The notes under the pieces are model-generated. The model made no database searches. It worked only from the letters and a program-made list of their open reading frames with translations, and was not told the DNA's origin. Below, in pieces: positions 1 to 8,960 of a DNA stretch of 64,000 bases. A program made the position numbers and the translations under genes. Every line of letters begins with the position of its first letter. Positions within the stretch are counted from its first letter, which is position 1. The DNA comes from CAZPDM01 sp964585305 (GTDB taxonomy: Bacteria; Planctomycetota; Uabimicrobiia; Uabimicrobiales; JABWCH01): assembly GCA_964585305.1 (NCBI GenBank), contig CAZPDM010000010.1:1-64000 (forward strand), written 5' to 3'.

Positions 1-48
1 AAGTAATCCTGCTACTAAAAGCACACTAATAAACTTTATTGTACGCAT
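1..48 (-). CDS. Exported protein, N-terminal fragment (runs off left edge)
   Basis: The reverse strand has an ATG at 48-46 preceded by an AGAGGAA ribosome-binding site at about 55-60. The 16 visible residues, MRTIKFISVLLVAGLL, have a basic start and a hydrophobic core, which is a typical signal peptide. The rest lies outside the window, so the mature protein cannot be named. The call rests on the start context and the signal-peptide pattern only. Confidence 0.6.
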   Translation of the reverse strand, partial: MRTIKFISVLLVAGLL

Positions 49-99
49 TATAATTCCTCTTACAAAATAATAGGAGGAAATATACGTTGCTAATTGATA

Positions 100-369
100 T
101 TAATTAGTTTTCCAGACAATTATTGCAAAGTGTGGCACTGGCAAATTTTTGTTCCAACGCACTTTGATAGGAAGATTTCCTTTCGCTAGCGGCAGTTCTA
201 GGTATCCTTTTCTTAGTTTTATTCCTTGTCCCTTGAATTGGATTGGCTGTAGATACTTTTGACGGCGTGGCATTTTCGGCGTACCAGAAAATTTTTCTGG
301 GTTCTTTTGATATGTTTTTTTCGCTTTGATGTAGTTGCTTAAATTCTTTATCAGGTAAATATCAATTTG
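100..369 (-). pseudogene. TnpB-like (IS200/IS605 OrfB) fragment
   Basis: This reverse-strand frame is open between two stop codons and has no start with a ribosome-binding site. It reads like the N-terminal beta-rich part of a TnpB/IS1341-type protein: a segment with YQKNPEKFSGTPKMPRR (the usual 'nPekFkG.Pk.P' pattern), then a basic stretch with KGQGIKLRKGYLELP and IKVRWNKNLP. No RuvC-type catalytic DED residues, zinc ribbon or C-terminal half are present, so it is a dead remnant of about 90 residues. No terminal palindromes or omega RNA could be recognised around it. The family call is from motif memory, not a search. Confidence 0.55.
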
Positions 370-585
370 TCAAAAAAACATCTCTACCAGATTTACTGAA
401 AACATTTGAACAAATTATGGAAGAGTTTAAGCAAATACAACACGAAACATTAAAACAGCCGAATTAGTTATTTAAAAGATAGAGAATTGCTTAAGAAATT
501 TTTAGAAATGATTGAGGAAAAAAACTCAAAAAAGAATTTTTTGGTGTGACTGAAAGACTACAATCATTGAAGTTTTCAGAAGATT
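357..585 (+). pseudogene. Frameshifted remnant of an unknown gene
   Basis: Three short forward-strand frames follow one another as if one gene had acquired two frameshifts. The first contains LPDLLKTFEQIMEEFKQIQ and ends at a TAG at 465-467. A second frame continues with LKDRELLKKFLEMIEEKN to about 535. A third gives FFGVTERLQSLKFSED and a stop at about 585. All are charged, helix-rich peptides without a recognisable family. It slightly overlaps the tnpB-like remnant on the other strand, which suggests a decayed insertion locus. Confidence 0.35.
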
Positions 586-602
586 AAATGATCATTTTTC
601 TT

Positions 603-1400
603 TTAATTGCTTACTCGTAGCACTTGACGTGCATTTTTTGCAGTTATTTCACATATTTCCTGGTAAGGAATTTTTTTTATTTCTGCAACAGCTTGTGCTA
701 TTTCTGGTAAATCAAGTGGAGTAACTAGACCTTTATGAGTGTTTTTAGTACCTATATAAGGGGCATCTGTTTCTAGAACCATTCTATCAAGCGGCAAAGA
801 TTCTAATACTTGGCGTCGTTTAGTTGCATGAGGAAGAGTAATTACTCCAGATACTCCATAAAAAAATCCCATCTTTATAAAATTTTGTAAATGATCGGCA
901 GCTCCGGCCCAACTATGTAAAATTCCTCCTGGGCTATATCCATATCGTTGATGAAATTGTTGGAGCAATTCTAATAATCTTCCAAAGGCTTTTCGACAAT
1001 GTAAAAGCACAGGAATATTATTTTTATATGCAAGATTAAGTTGTGTGCAAAGCCTTTTTTCTTGTACAAAGGGAGCGGGTTGTGTTACTTCAAAATCTAA
1101 TCCAATTTCTCCAATTGCAATAACTCCGGAATGTTGAACTAATTTTTCTAATGTTACAAAATCAATTTCTTCAGTTTCTAATATTTGTGGATGTATTCCT
1201 ATCGCAGCTAATATATTTTCAGGATATTGTTCTTGTACTTTTAGAACATCTTCAGAAGTCAAAATATCTGTTCCTGGGACAACTATTTTTTCTAATCCAA
1301 AAGACTGACATTTTAATACTAAATTTGCTAAATTTTCAATCATAGGTGGGACGTTAATATGACAATGAGTATCAATGAGCTGAACATATCTGTTTGACAT
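603..1400 (-). CDS. tatD: TatD family metal-dependent DNase
   Basis: A 265-residue TatD-type (beta/alpha)8 hydrolase, expected to be a cytoplasmic two-metal 3'-5' deoxyribonuclease. The N-terminal IDTHCHIN gives the HxH metal motif (His12, His14). The metal Glu is in IGEIGLDFE, and further ligands lie in LLHCRKAF, ILHSWAG and the C-terminal LETDAPYIG. All expected metal ligands are present and the length is normal (about 260). The open frame begins five codons upstream, but GGAG sits about eight bases before the ATG at 1400, so that start is preferred. It is the last of the left-hand reverse-strand genes and is separated from the Hsp70-like gene by a strong terminator, so it probably has its own transcript. 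Confidence 0.93.
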   Translation of the reverse strand: MSNRYVQLIDTHCHINVPPMIENLANLVLKCQSFGLEKIVVPGTDILTSEDVLKVQEQYPENILAAIGIHPQILETEEIDFVTLEKLVQHSGVIAIGEIGLDFEVTQPAPFVQEKRLCTQLNLAYKNNIPVLLHCRKAFGRLLELLQQFHQRYGYSPGGILHSWAGAADHLQNFIKMGFFYGVSGVITLPHATKRRQVLESLPLDRMVLETDAPYIGTKNTHKGLVTPLDLPEIAQAVAEIKKIPYQEICEITAKNARQVLRVSN

Positions 1401-1480
1401 AATTTTAAACTCCATTATGAGATATTTAAACCTGAGTTGGCAAGCAATTTTAATTTTCCTAATCGCCTATTTTAAACTCC

Positions 1481-1506
1481 ATAAAAAAAACCCCCATAAA
1501 TGGGGG
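1481..1506 (-). terminator. Rho-independent terminator of the Hsp70-like gene
   Basis: CCCCCA-TAAA-TGGGGG (1491-1506) forms a six-base-pair GC stem. Read on the reverse strand it is followed by a run of Ts (the A run at 1483-1490). It lies about 30 bases after the stop of the gene at 1537. Confidence 0.85.
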
Positions 1507-1536
1507 CTTAGAGAATGGAAAAACTTAATAAAAATA

Positions 1537-4500
1537 TTAATGTTGACCACAGAATGGATCAAGATTGTAATCAGCTTTTTGTTGCAAGAATTCAATATCA
1601 GCATAAAGCTGAATATCAAATAAGCACTTGGTTAGCATGATCATTCTATGATCTTCATCAATAATAAATGTAGCTTCGTCTGTAGTTTCTTCATCTAACT
1701 CAAATCGTGCAATGACAGCTTCTTCTTCAGCCTCTGGTGTGGTTTCAGTTGGTTCTGGTTCGGGTTCTTCTTCTCCTGTTGGTTTAGGTTTGCCAAGCTT
1801 AAATTCATAATCGCGACGGATAGACATTGCTTTACTTACGCAGCAGCGTTTTGTTGTTCCATCAGGATATTGAATGGTATATGACATACGTTCGCCGGCG
1901 TCAATAACAGGAATGTCATCAAGAGGTTCGCGAACCAAAATACTATGAGTAATTTCAAATTCTGGAAGAGGATTTTCTTCTTCATTTTTGGATTTAAGAG
2001 GATTTTGTACTTCAGAAGCAGGAGCTTCAACAAACATATCGGAAAGAGGTTTGCTATAAACAGGTTCAACAATATCTTCTGCTTTAGGTTGTATTTTGAT
2101 ACCTTTAGGAAGGAAGAAGCAACGGATCATCAATTCTGCATCAGCTTCAAAGCCAACAACGTATTCTTCGCGAAATTTGCGAAAATCTTCAAAGTTGTTT
2201 GCAACTGCGATGCTTTCGGAGTTGATAAGTCCTAGATATTGAGGTTCAGCACCTGGGAAATCAATGCGATAAATCCAGAATTTTTCCTGGACTGGGCGCA
2301 ATTCTTTAATAGAAGTGCGTGCAACAGCCCGACGATCCCAGTAGGATTTGACATTAAGTTCTTGCCCTTGTTCAAATATTGGAACCATAGCAACAAGAGA
2401 GTCATAAGCAATACGGCAAGCTAAATAGCTAAAGAGGTTTTCAATAACAAGCTCAATTTGATCATAACCATCTCGTAACATTTGGCGAGTTTTTTCGTTA
2501 AAAGGATCAATACGAACAGATTCCATATAACGGCCTATGCACGCACCTAATGCAACAGAAGTTTTAGCAGAATCACGGTCAAATCGAACATTCGCTGGAT
2601 CGTAATCAAAAATTCCATCACTATCACGGAAAACTTGTTCAGCAACTTCTTGAACAACTTTCATATTGCAGGAGAGACCAGCGAGAATGAGACGGTCCAC
2701 ACGATCTCGTTTGGATTGTTGGATCAAACGGGCTTTGGATAAACTAGCAGCTAAACTAATAGATTGTCTTACAGTATCTGCAATAACGTTGTTCATTTCA
2801 TCTTGAGTAATGACCATACGTAAATCATCTTGAACAATATGATTGCCTTCAACTAGCCAAGGTTGGATCATCTTGATGAAGTTATAAAGCTGTCCACTAT
2901 CCACTTCGGCTTCAGCCGGCCAATTTTTCGCAAGACCTTGCCCCATAACAGTGCCAAAGTTTTCAATAATTGGTGTTCCCAAAGTTTTCTTAATTTCGTC
3001 TGTAATTTCCCAAAGTGTAAAGAAATTAGGAACTCGACTGCGATCTTCTGCAAATTTAGTAGGAACGAGAATATCAATAACTTTAGTATTTAGTTGTGTA
3101 TATTGGCGGAGATATTGTGTAGGATGTAGTGTCCACTCTAGCAAGGCTTCTGGACGATATTTAGCTGGTTCGCCTTCTGCTTTGCCACCTTCCATGATTT
3201 CTTCTGGCAAATCCATAAGAAGTTGTCCAAGCGGACTTCCCATAGGAGCTTCAATATTTTTTGTAATAAGGAAGTTCAATATCATTTCTGCCAATTTGGA
3301 TTTTACCAAACGGAATACCCATAATGTCAACAAATCACCACCGAGATAACGATGTCCAGTTGTTCCTAACAAGCGTGGTGTAATGCGGAAATAGCAACCA
3401 CCATTGCCACGATCATCGCCTGGTTCAAATATGCCGACTTCTTCATAAAGAAGTTGAATCAAAGCAATATCTGTTGTTCCACCACCCAAATCATAAAGCA
3501 ATAAATTTTGATAAGAACGTCCATATTTATCTTTACGACTGCGAGCCATAAGGCCATGCATACCACAAACAGGATCTGCTCCAATTTCACGCCAAATATA
3601 ATAAAGGGCAGCTGCCGTTGCTTCATCAAAACGAGTATCAATTTCAGGAACATTAAGAGATTCTAAGATGTCTCGTATTGTATGACGTAAGGATGCAGGA
3701 TAAGAAGTTGGGAATGTTGTAACAACAGATTGAGCCCAAGAAGCATCTTGGAATAAACCTTGGCTTGCACGGTTATGTATATCTGAGATAGCTCGTGTTA
3801 AAAGTTGTTTATATGTTAAGCGTGCAAAAACTTCACTAGATAATTTAATTGGTTCTCCATTACCTTCAGCAGGTACAACTTCCAAAAGGTCATTGTTGCC
3901 AAAGTAACGTTTGCTGGATAATACAAATTGTCGAATATCAGTTTCGCCAAGAGCTGCACTATGAAGAAGAAGGCTTACGCGTGCACCCATGTCAACCTTA
4001 GTTTCCGCGACAATTTGTTGAATATCTTCTGTACTAGGAACGCTAATGATTTGCAAAACGCTGGATATAGGAGCAGGACCAACATTTCTGTCTAGTTCCA
4101 AAACAAAATAACGTTGAGATTCTAGTGTATTGCAATCCATTACGGTTTCAAAACCTTTAAGTACTTCGGAAGAAATCATTTTCATCATTTGAGGGTCACT
4201 TCCGGCTCGACTATCGCTTGATAGACGGCTAAGAAGTTCCTGCAAAATTTGTGCACGCATGGAATCTTCCATGTTGATAAGTGCATGATGAATTTCTTGT
4301 TTGGGAGAACCACAGCTAGGAATACCAGCACTTGGGACTACTAATGTGAGATTTTGTACAAATAAATCCAATTGTTCAGGCTCGAGTTTTTCTAAATGAT
4401 TAGCAAGCCAAATATTCATCCATTCGCATAAAGAACGCCATTGTTGTTCACTTAATTGTCCGCGAACTTCTTCTGCTGCAAAACATGGATCTCGAACTGC

Positions 4501-5211
4501 AACGCTGGAATTAGATGTTCCATAGTCCATTGCAATTAAACCACTGTATTGGCCAGCTTCATTTACTTCTTCTTCAGCAGGTTTTTCTTCAGCATCTGAT
4601 TCACTTTCGGTAGGTTCTTCGCTATCTTCAACTGGTTTTTTAGCCGGATTTTTTTTGTTAGCATCTTTTGCTAATGTATCTTTGTTGCCATTTTTGCTAG
4701 CATCTTTTGTTGTGTCATTTCCAGGTTCTTTGGTATCTTTTGTTATTACTGGCTTTCCTGTCTTATTTGCATCTGGTTTAACTGGTTTTGCTGGTGTTTT
4801 AGTTTCTTGTTTTTCAATTTTTAATTCAATTTCTTGGATACATTTAGTTTCGCCAGTATCTCCATCTATTTTTTCAAGTTTAACTAATACTGGAATTTTG
4901 ACTTGAATTGCCTCGTCTGCTAACTCTGGTACAATAGCTTTAACCGGTACGCTTATCTTTGCTTTGCCGCTTCCAGCAGGTACAAGTTTAAAATTACCAG
5001 CGTCTAGTATTTGTACTAGAATTGTTTTGACTTTATCTTTTAGTCTTGGTGGCTCCATCTCCCATTTTGCTGGAAACGCAAATTTTAACCGCAATTGTTC
5101 TTTTGCAATTTTAGGATCAAATCCTTCTAATAAATATTGCAATTCCTTAGTTTGCTTTTGCGGTTCTAGTATTACGCTCTTGTCCTGAGGATAAAACTTT
5201 ACTTTATCCAA
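1537..5211 (-). CDS. Giant Hsp70/actin-fold ATPase-like protein
   Basis: A 1,224-residue protein with an actin/Hsp70-type nucleotide-binding core. Phosphate-1 motif DYGTSNSS is at about residues 229-236, phosphate-2 motif LLYDLGGGTTDIALI at about 570-585, and an adenosine-type motif LILAGLSCNMKVV at about 840. The first ~135 residues look like a beta domain. Residues ~138-220 are a Lys/Pro/Asp/Glu-rich linker, and the C-terminus has a Pro-Glu-rich spacer and an acidic tail. The core resembles SrfB-like or divergent DnaK-like proteins, but a long insertion between the phosphate motifs makes it unlike DnaK, and no substrate-binding domain is recognisable. No signal peptide or membrane segment is seen, so it is probably cytoplasmic. 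The start is TTG at 5211, with AAAGGAG seven bases upstream; an ATG inside that region runs into a stop. Function unknown. Confidence 0.75.
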   Translation of the reverse strand: MDKVKFYPQDKSVILEPQKQTKELQYLLEGFDPKIAKEQLRLKFAFPAKWEMEPPRLKDKVKTILVQILDAGNFKLVPAGSGKAKISVPVKAIVPELADEAIQVKIPVLVKLEKIDGDTGETKCIQEIELKIEKQETKTPAKPVKPDANKTGKPVITKDTKEPGNDTTKDASKNGNKDTLAKDANKKNPAKKPVEDSEEPTESESDAEEKPAEEEVNEAGQYSGLIAMDYGTSNSSVAVRDPCFAAEEVRGQLSEQQWRSLCEWMNIWLANHLEKLEPEQLDLFVQNLTLVVPSAGIPSCGSPKQEIHHALINMEDSMRAQILQELLSRLSSDSRAGSDPQMMKMISSEVLKGFETVMDCNTLESQRYFVLELDRNVGPAPISSVLQIISVPSTEDIQQIVAETKVDMGARVSLLLHSAALGETDIRQFVLSSKRYFGNNDLLEVVPAEGNGEPIKLSSEVFARLTYKQLLTRAISDIHNRASQGLFQDASWAQSVVTTFPTSYPASLRHTIRDILESLNVPEIDTRFDEATAAALYYIWREIGADPVCGMHGLMARSRKDKYGRSYQNLLLYDLGGGTTDIALIQLLYEEVGIFEPGDDRGNGGCYFRITPRLLGTTGHRYLGGDLLTLWVFRLVKSKLAEMILNFLITKNIEAPMGSPLGQLLMDLPEEIMEGGKAEGEPAKYRPEALLEWTLHPTQYLRQYTQLNTKVIDILVPTKFAEDRSRVPNFFTLWEITDEIKKTLGTPIIENFGTVMGQGLAKNWPAEAEVDSGQLYNFIKMIQPWLVEGNHIVQDDLRMVITQDEMNNVIADTVRQSISLAASLSKARLIQQSKRDRVDRLILAGLSCNMKVVQEVAEQVFRDSDGIFDYDPANVRFDRDSAKTSVALGACIGRYMESVRIDPFNEKTRQMLRDGYDQIELVIENLFSYLACRIAYDSLVAMVPIFEQGQELNVKSYWDRRAVARTSIKELRPVQEKFWIYRIDFPGAEPQYLGLINSESIAVANNFEDFRKFREEYVVGFEADAELMIRCFFLPKGIKIQPKAEDIVEPVYSKPLSDMFVEAPASEVQNPLKSKNEEENPLPEFEITHSILVREPLDDIPVIDAGERMSYTIQYPDGTTKRCCVSKAMSIRRDYEFKLGKPKPTGEEEPEPEPTETTPEAEEEAVIARFELDEETTDEATFIIDEDHRMIMLTKCLFDIQLYADIEFLQQKADYNLDPFCGQH

Positions 5212-5278
5212 GAGACATCTCCTTTCAATATAGGAAAAATTTGCTAATTACCTAATTTGGGAAAAATCCCCTGAAACT

Positions 5279-5320
5279 ACCAAAGTTGCTAGCATGGTAT
5301 TTTCACCCGGCAACTTGGGT
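5279..5320 (-). other. Hairpin in the leader of the Hsp70-like gene
   Basis: Inverted arms ACCAAAGTTGC (5279-5289) and GCAACTTGGGT (5310-5320) pair at 10 of 11 positions around a 20-base loop. It lies 68 bases upstream of the TTG start of the Hsp70-like gene. No U-tract follows in the sense direction, so it is more likely a leader structure or protein site than a terminator. Confidence 0.4.
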
Positions 5321-5581
5321 ACTAAATTTTTTGACGGAAATCATTATTTTGCTTTAAAAATTTAACTTTTTTTGATTCCAAAGTAATGGTAATATGTATT
5401 ACAATTCTATTGTATCAAAATTTTCAAGAAAAAATAGTATTTTTTTATTGTTTAGTTAAATTTATTAGCTAATCCTAGCAAATTTAGCCACATAGAGTTA
5501 AAGAAATTTCTTGCAAATAACTCTCTATCTTGTTAAAATTAAGATAAGTTTTAAAGTAGCCATTTTCAAAATCTTTTTGTC

Positions 5582-5642
5582 TATATGTGCATGGACGAGT
5601 GTAGTTAAGATAACGAAATTATGTCTAACAATTTTGTTGACA
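5582..5642 (+). promoter_or_regulatory. Conserved ~61-nt upstream element, copy 1
   Basis: This stretch begins with TATATGTGCATGGACGAGTG and ends in TTGACA (5637-5642). Its reverse complement occurs at 22213-22272; the first 20 bases are identical and about 52 of 61 positions match by eye. Here it ends 54 bases before the ATG of the MBL-fold gene. In the other copy it ends 45 bases before the start of the unknown membrane protein, in the same orientation relative to the gene. No good TATAAT-like box follows the TTGACA at the usual spacing. The rest of the 485-base gap (5212-5696) holds one hairpin (5279-5320) and AT-rich sequence with no gene that I can see. Confidence 0.6.
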
Positions 5643-5696
5643 GACTAATAAATTCTTAGTCCAAATATTTTTGACAACTTACTTAAAAGGGAAAAT

Positions 5697-6779
5697 ATGG
5701 ATTCTCAGCCATCTCTTGTTATTAAATATTGGGGAGTTCGTGGTAGTATTCCTTGTCCTTTAACATCACAAGATATTATAAATAAACAAATTAACTTAAT
5801 TCAAAAGATGATTCAATCTGGTGATGTAGAGAAATTGTCAGGATGTTCTTCTGAGCAAATTCAAGAATATTTAGAAAAACTTCCGTTATCCTTAATAGGA
5901 ACGTATGGTGGTGATACAACTTGTATTGAGGTTCAGGCACGTAATTCACCATTAATCATTATTGATGCTGGCACTGGTATACGAATGCTTGGAAGAGCAT
6001 TATTAGGAAGATTATTTTCTGGGCAAAATTTAAATCCTTTAAGTCAGAATGAGAATACCCAACAACATTTACATCTATTTTTTACTCATTATCATTGGGA
6101 TCATATCCAAGGTTTTCCATTTTTTGCACCAGCTTTTGTCCCAGGAAAACGTAAAGTAAATTTCCATTTTTATGGAAAACGAGATATGAGGATAGAGCTA
6201 TCAGAAGTATTACGTGGACAACAACAATATCCTAATTTTCCTGTTGTTTGGGATGATATGCCTTGCACAAAAGAATACACAGAACTTAAAAGATTAAATC
6301 CTTTAGGATTGAAATTAGGAGAAGTCAATGTTATTTATCAGGAATTAACACATCCTGATTTTGTTTTCGCTTATCGTTTTGAAGTAGATAATAAGATATT
6401 TGTTTGCGCTACCGATACCGAGCATAAAGATTATCCAGATCCAAGGTTATTAAAATTAGCAGAAAATGCAGATGTTTTATATTATGACTCCCAATATATG
6501 CCAGAAGAATATCGAGGTGCTCAAGGCAGTCTAACAGGAGCTATGAACAAATTTGATTGGGGGCATAGTACGTATGAATGGGGTATAAAAAATGCCTTGG
6601 CTGCAAATGTCAAAACAGTTGTTTTAGGACACCATGAACCTTTACGAGATGATTTTGGATTAGAACAACTATACCAAAGAGCCTTGGCATATTGTCAGGA
6701 ACAATTAAAACTACCAGAAAATCATGGCAAAGAGCTTAAAGTAATCATGGCATATCAAGGTTTAGAACATCGATTATAA
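5697..6779 (+). CDS. MBL-fold metallo-hydrolase (phosphodiesterase-like)
   Basis: A 360-residue metallo-beta-lactamase-fold protein of the subgroup that starts with a 'WGVRGSIP' motif (YWGVRGSIPCP at residues 11-21). This subgroup is related to cyclic-phosphodiesterase/RNase Z-type hydrolases. It has TYGGDTTC, the metal motif THYHWDHI (HxHxDH), the later metal Asp in CATDTEH, and a C-terminal LGHHEP. All metal ligands are present, so it should be a soluble, active di-zinc hydrolase; the substrate is unknown. A 50-residue helical insertion separates the GSIP motif from GGDTT. The ATG is preceded by AAAAGGG at suitable spacing. The gene is monocistronic, bounded by a conserved upstream element and a bidirectional terminator shared with groEL. 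Confidence 0.85.
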   Translation: MDSQPSLVIKYWGVRGSIPCPLTSQDIINKQINLIQKMIQSGDVEKLSGCSSEQIQEYLEKLPLSLIGTYGGDTTCIEVQARNSPLIIIDAGTGIRMLGRALLGRLFSGQNLNPLSQNENTQQHLHLFFTHYHWDHIQGFPFFAPAFVPGKRKVNFHFYGKRDMRIELSEVLRGQQQYPNFPVVWDDMPCTKEYTELKRLNPLGLKLGEVNVIYQELTHPDFVFAYRFEVDNKIFVCATDTEHKDYPDPRLLKLAENADVLYYDSQYMPEEYRGAQGSLTGAMNKFDWGHSTYEWGIKNALAANVKTVVLGHHEPLRDDFGLEQLYQRALAYCQEQLKLPENHGKELKVIMAYQGLEHRL

Positions 6780-6780
6780 C

Positions 6781-6814
6781 AAAAAAAGTCTCAGAATATT
6801 CTGAGACTTTTTTT
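6781..6814. terminator. Bidirectional terminator between MBL gene and groEL
   Basis: GTCTCAGAATATTCTGAGAC (6788-6807) is a perfect palindrome flanked by seven As on the left and eight Ts on the right. It can therefore terminate both converging transcripts. It starts two bases after the stop of the MBL-fold gene and ends just before the groEL stop. Confidence 0.92.
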
Positions 6815-6817
6815 GTT

Positions 6818-8452
6818 TTAGTACATTCCTGGATGTGGAGGATGTCCGCCAGGAGCAGCTTTCTTTTCTTCTGGGATTTCACTAATAAGAGCTTCGGTGG
6901 TAAGAAGCAGAGAAGAAATACTGGCGGCATTTTGTAATGCACAGCGAGTAACTTTAGTTGGATCAATGATGCCAGATTGAATCATATCAACGTATTGAGC
7001 ACTTTCTGCATCATAGCCAAAGTTTTTGTTAGCATTATTGCTAACTTGTTGAACAACAACAGCACCATCTAAACCAGCATTTTCAACAATATTACGCAAA
7101 GGGAATTCCAACGCACGATAAACAATATCTACACCAGTCGCTTCGTCGCCGCTAAGTTTTTTCTTGAGTTCAGCTAAAACAGATCGAGTACGAATAAGTG
7201 CAACACCACCGCCAGGCAAAATACCTTCTTCAACAGCAGCACGAGTTGCATGAAGAGCATCTTCAACGCGGGCTTTCTTCTCTTTCATTTCAACTTCAGT
7301 TGCAGCACCAACATTGATTTCTGCTACTCCACCAGCCAATTTAGCCAATCTTTCTTGCAATTTTTCGCGATCATAATCTGAAGTAGTAATGTCAATTTCA
7401 TGTCGGATTTGAGCAATGCGAGCTTTAATTTCTTCTGCGTTGCCTTCTCCTTCAATAATAATTGTTTCATCTTTACTAATAATTACTTTTTTAGCGCGAC
7501 CAAGATTTTGTAATTGAGCATTTTCTAAAGAAATGCCAATATCTTCAGTAATAAGTTCGCCACCAGTAAGAACAGCGATATCTTCAAGCATAGCTTTACG
7601 ACGATCGCCAAATCCTGGAGCTTTAACAGCACAGCAATTAAAAATACCACGTAGTTTGTTGACAACTAATGTTGCTAAGGCTTCGCCTTCAACATCTTCA
7701 GCAATAATCAATAAAGGTTTGCCAGATTGGGCAACTTTTTCAAGAATAGGAACAAAATCTTTAACAGAAGCAATTTTCTTTTCATGGATTAAAATATATG
7801 GATTTTCATAAACAACTTCCATTGCTTCTTGGTTGGTTACAAAATGAGGAGACACATAACCTTTATCGAATTGCATACCTTCGACAAATTCGACTGTAGT
7901 ATCAAGACTCTTACCTTCTTCTACAGTGATAACACCATCTTTGCCAACTTTATCCATTGCGTCAGCAATAATTTGGCCAATTTGTTTATCATTATTTGCA
8001 GCAATTGTTCCAACTTGAGCAATTTCTTTTTTGTCTTTAATTTCAATGCTCATTTTTTCTAGTTCGGAAATAACTGCTTCAACAGCTTTATCAATGCCGC
8101 GTTTCAGAGCCATACTATTAGCACCTGCTACGACATTTTTTAAGCCTTCTTCAAAAATTGCTTCTGCAAGTACGGTTGCAGTTGTAGTACCATCGCCAGC
8201 CACATCAGAAGTTTTGGATGCAACTTCTTTGACCATTTGTGCACCCATATTTTGATAAGAATCTTCGAGTTCAATTTCTTTGGCTACAGTTACACCGTCT
8301 TTGGTGATTGTAGGTGCACCATAAGTTTTTTCAATAATAACATTACGCCCACGAGGGCCGAGAGTAGATTTTACAGCACGAGCTAAAACTTTAACACCTT
8401 TTCGGATCGCTTCCCGCGCTTCCAAATCAAAGGCAATTTTCTTCTTCGCCAT
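6818..8452 (-). CDS. groL: 60-kDa chaperonin GroEL
   Basis: A 544-residue GroEL, the ATP-dependent cytoplasmic folding chamber that works with GroES. Signature blocks are present: the N-terminal AKKKIAFDLEAREAIRKGV, TLGPRGRNVIIEK, the ATP-site GDGTTTATVLAEAI, and EEGILPGGGVALI. The length is normal. The usual flexible Gly-Gly-Met tail is replaced by a short Gly/His/Pro tail ending in GGHPPHPGMY. Two ATGs occur (8458 and 8452); AAGGAG lies only three bases before the first and nine before the second, so 8452 is chosen. It follows groES by 67 bases in a normal groESL operon. Confidence 0.97.
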   Translation of the reverse strand: MAKKKIAFDLEAREAIRKGVKVLARAVKSTLGPRGRNVIIEKTYGAPTITKDGVTVAKEIELEDSYQNMGAQMVKEVASKTSDVAGDGTTTATVLAEAIFEEGLKNVVAGANSMALKRGIDKAVEAVISELEKMSIEIKDKKEIAQVGTIAANNDKQIGQIIADAMDKVGKDGVITVEEGKSLDTTVEFVEGMQFDKGYVSPHFVTNQEAMEVVYENPYILIHEKKIASVKDFVPILEKVAQSGKPLLIIAEDVEGEALATLVVNKLRGIFNCCAVKAPGFGDRRKAMLEDIAVLTGGELITEDIGISLENAQLQNLGRAKKVIISKDETIIIEGEGNAEEIKARIAQIRHEIDITTSDYDREKLQERLAKLAGGVAEINVGAATEVEMKEKKARVEDALHATRAAVEEGILPGGGVALIRTRSVLAELKKKLSGDEATGVDIVYRALEFPLRNIVENAGLDGAVVVQQVSNNANKNFGYDAESAQYVDMIQSGIIDPTKVTRCALQNAASISSLLLTTEALISEIPEEKKAAPGGHPPHPGMY

Positions 8453-8519
8453 TTTCATTTACTCCTTGGTGAAAATGTAATTCAATATAGTTCTTTGTCA
8501 TTTTTTTCAGGCAAATAGA

Positions 8520-8810
8520 TTATTTTACAATAGCTAAAATTTCTTCTTCTGTCAGAATTAAATATTCTTCACCTTCTAACTTAACTTCTGTTCCAGCATA
8601 AGAAGAGAAAATAATTCTGTCGTTTTCTTTTACTGTAAAAGGAGCACGAGTTCCATTTTCTAAGAGACGTCCAAGACCAAGTGCTACAACACGGCCTTCT
8701 TTTGGTTTTTCTTTTGCAGCTTCAGGAAGAACAATCCCGCCTTTGGTTTTTTCTTCTGCTTGGAGACGCTTTACAAGTATCTTATCTCCAATAGGTTTTA
8801 CATTAAGCAT
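8520..8810 (-). CDS. groES: 10-kDa co-chaperonin GroES
   Basis: A 96-residue GroES, the lid of the GroEL chamber. Conserved features include VKPIGDKILVKR at the N-terminus, the mobile loop TKGGIVLPEAAKEKP, and YAGTEVKLEGEEYLILTEEEILAIV at the C-terminus. The ATG at 8810 is preceded by AGGAG. It is the first gene of the groES-groEL operon. No CIRCE (HrcA) inverted repeat was found in the leader; instead a large AT-rich inverted repeat lies about 150 bases upstream. Confidence 0.97.
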   Translation of the reverse strand: MLNVKPIGDKILVKRLQAEEKTKGGIVLPEAAKEKPKEGRVVALGLGRLLENGTRAPFTVKENDRIIFSSYAGTEVKLEGEEYLILTEEEILAIVK

Positions 8811-8960
8811 AATATTCTCCTATAATTAGAAATATTTACATATTTTAAATTTTTGTTTTAGCCAAATTGTTTCTTTTTGTAAAGAAAATAGGTTTAAAAC
8901 TTTTTTAAAAAAAGTTACAATTTTACAATAAACTCTAAAGCAAAATAAATGCCAAAAAAC

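Noticed and set aside
2951..3349. 132-residue forward-strand frame
   Set aside because: It is antisense to the Hsp70-like gene, whose coding pattern is clear.
8811..8960. CIRCE (TTAGCACTC-N9-GAGTGCTAA) before groES
   Set aside because: Searched by eye; no such repeat. Only the unrelated AT-rich inverted repeat is present.
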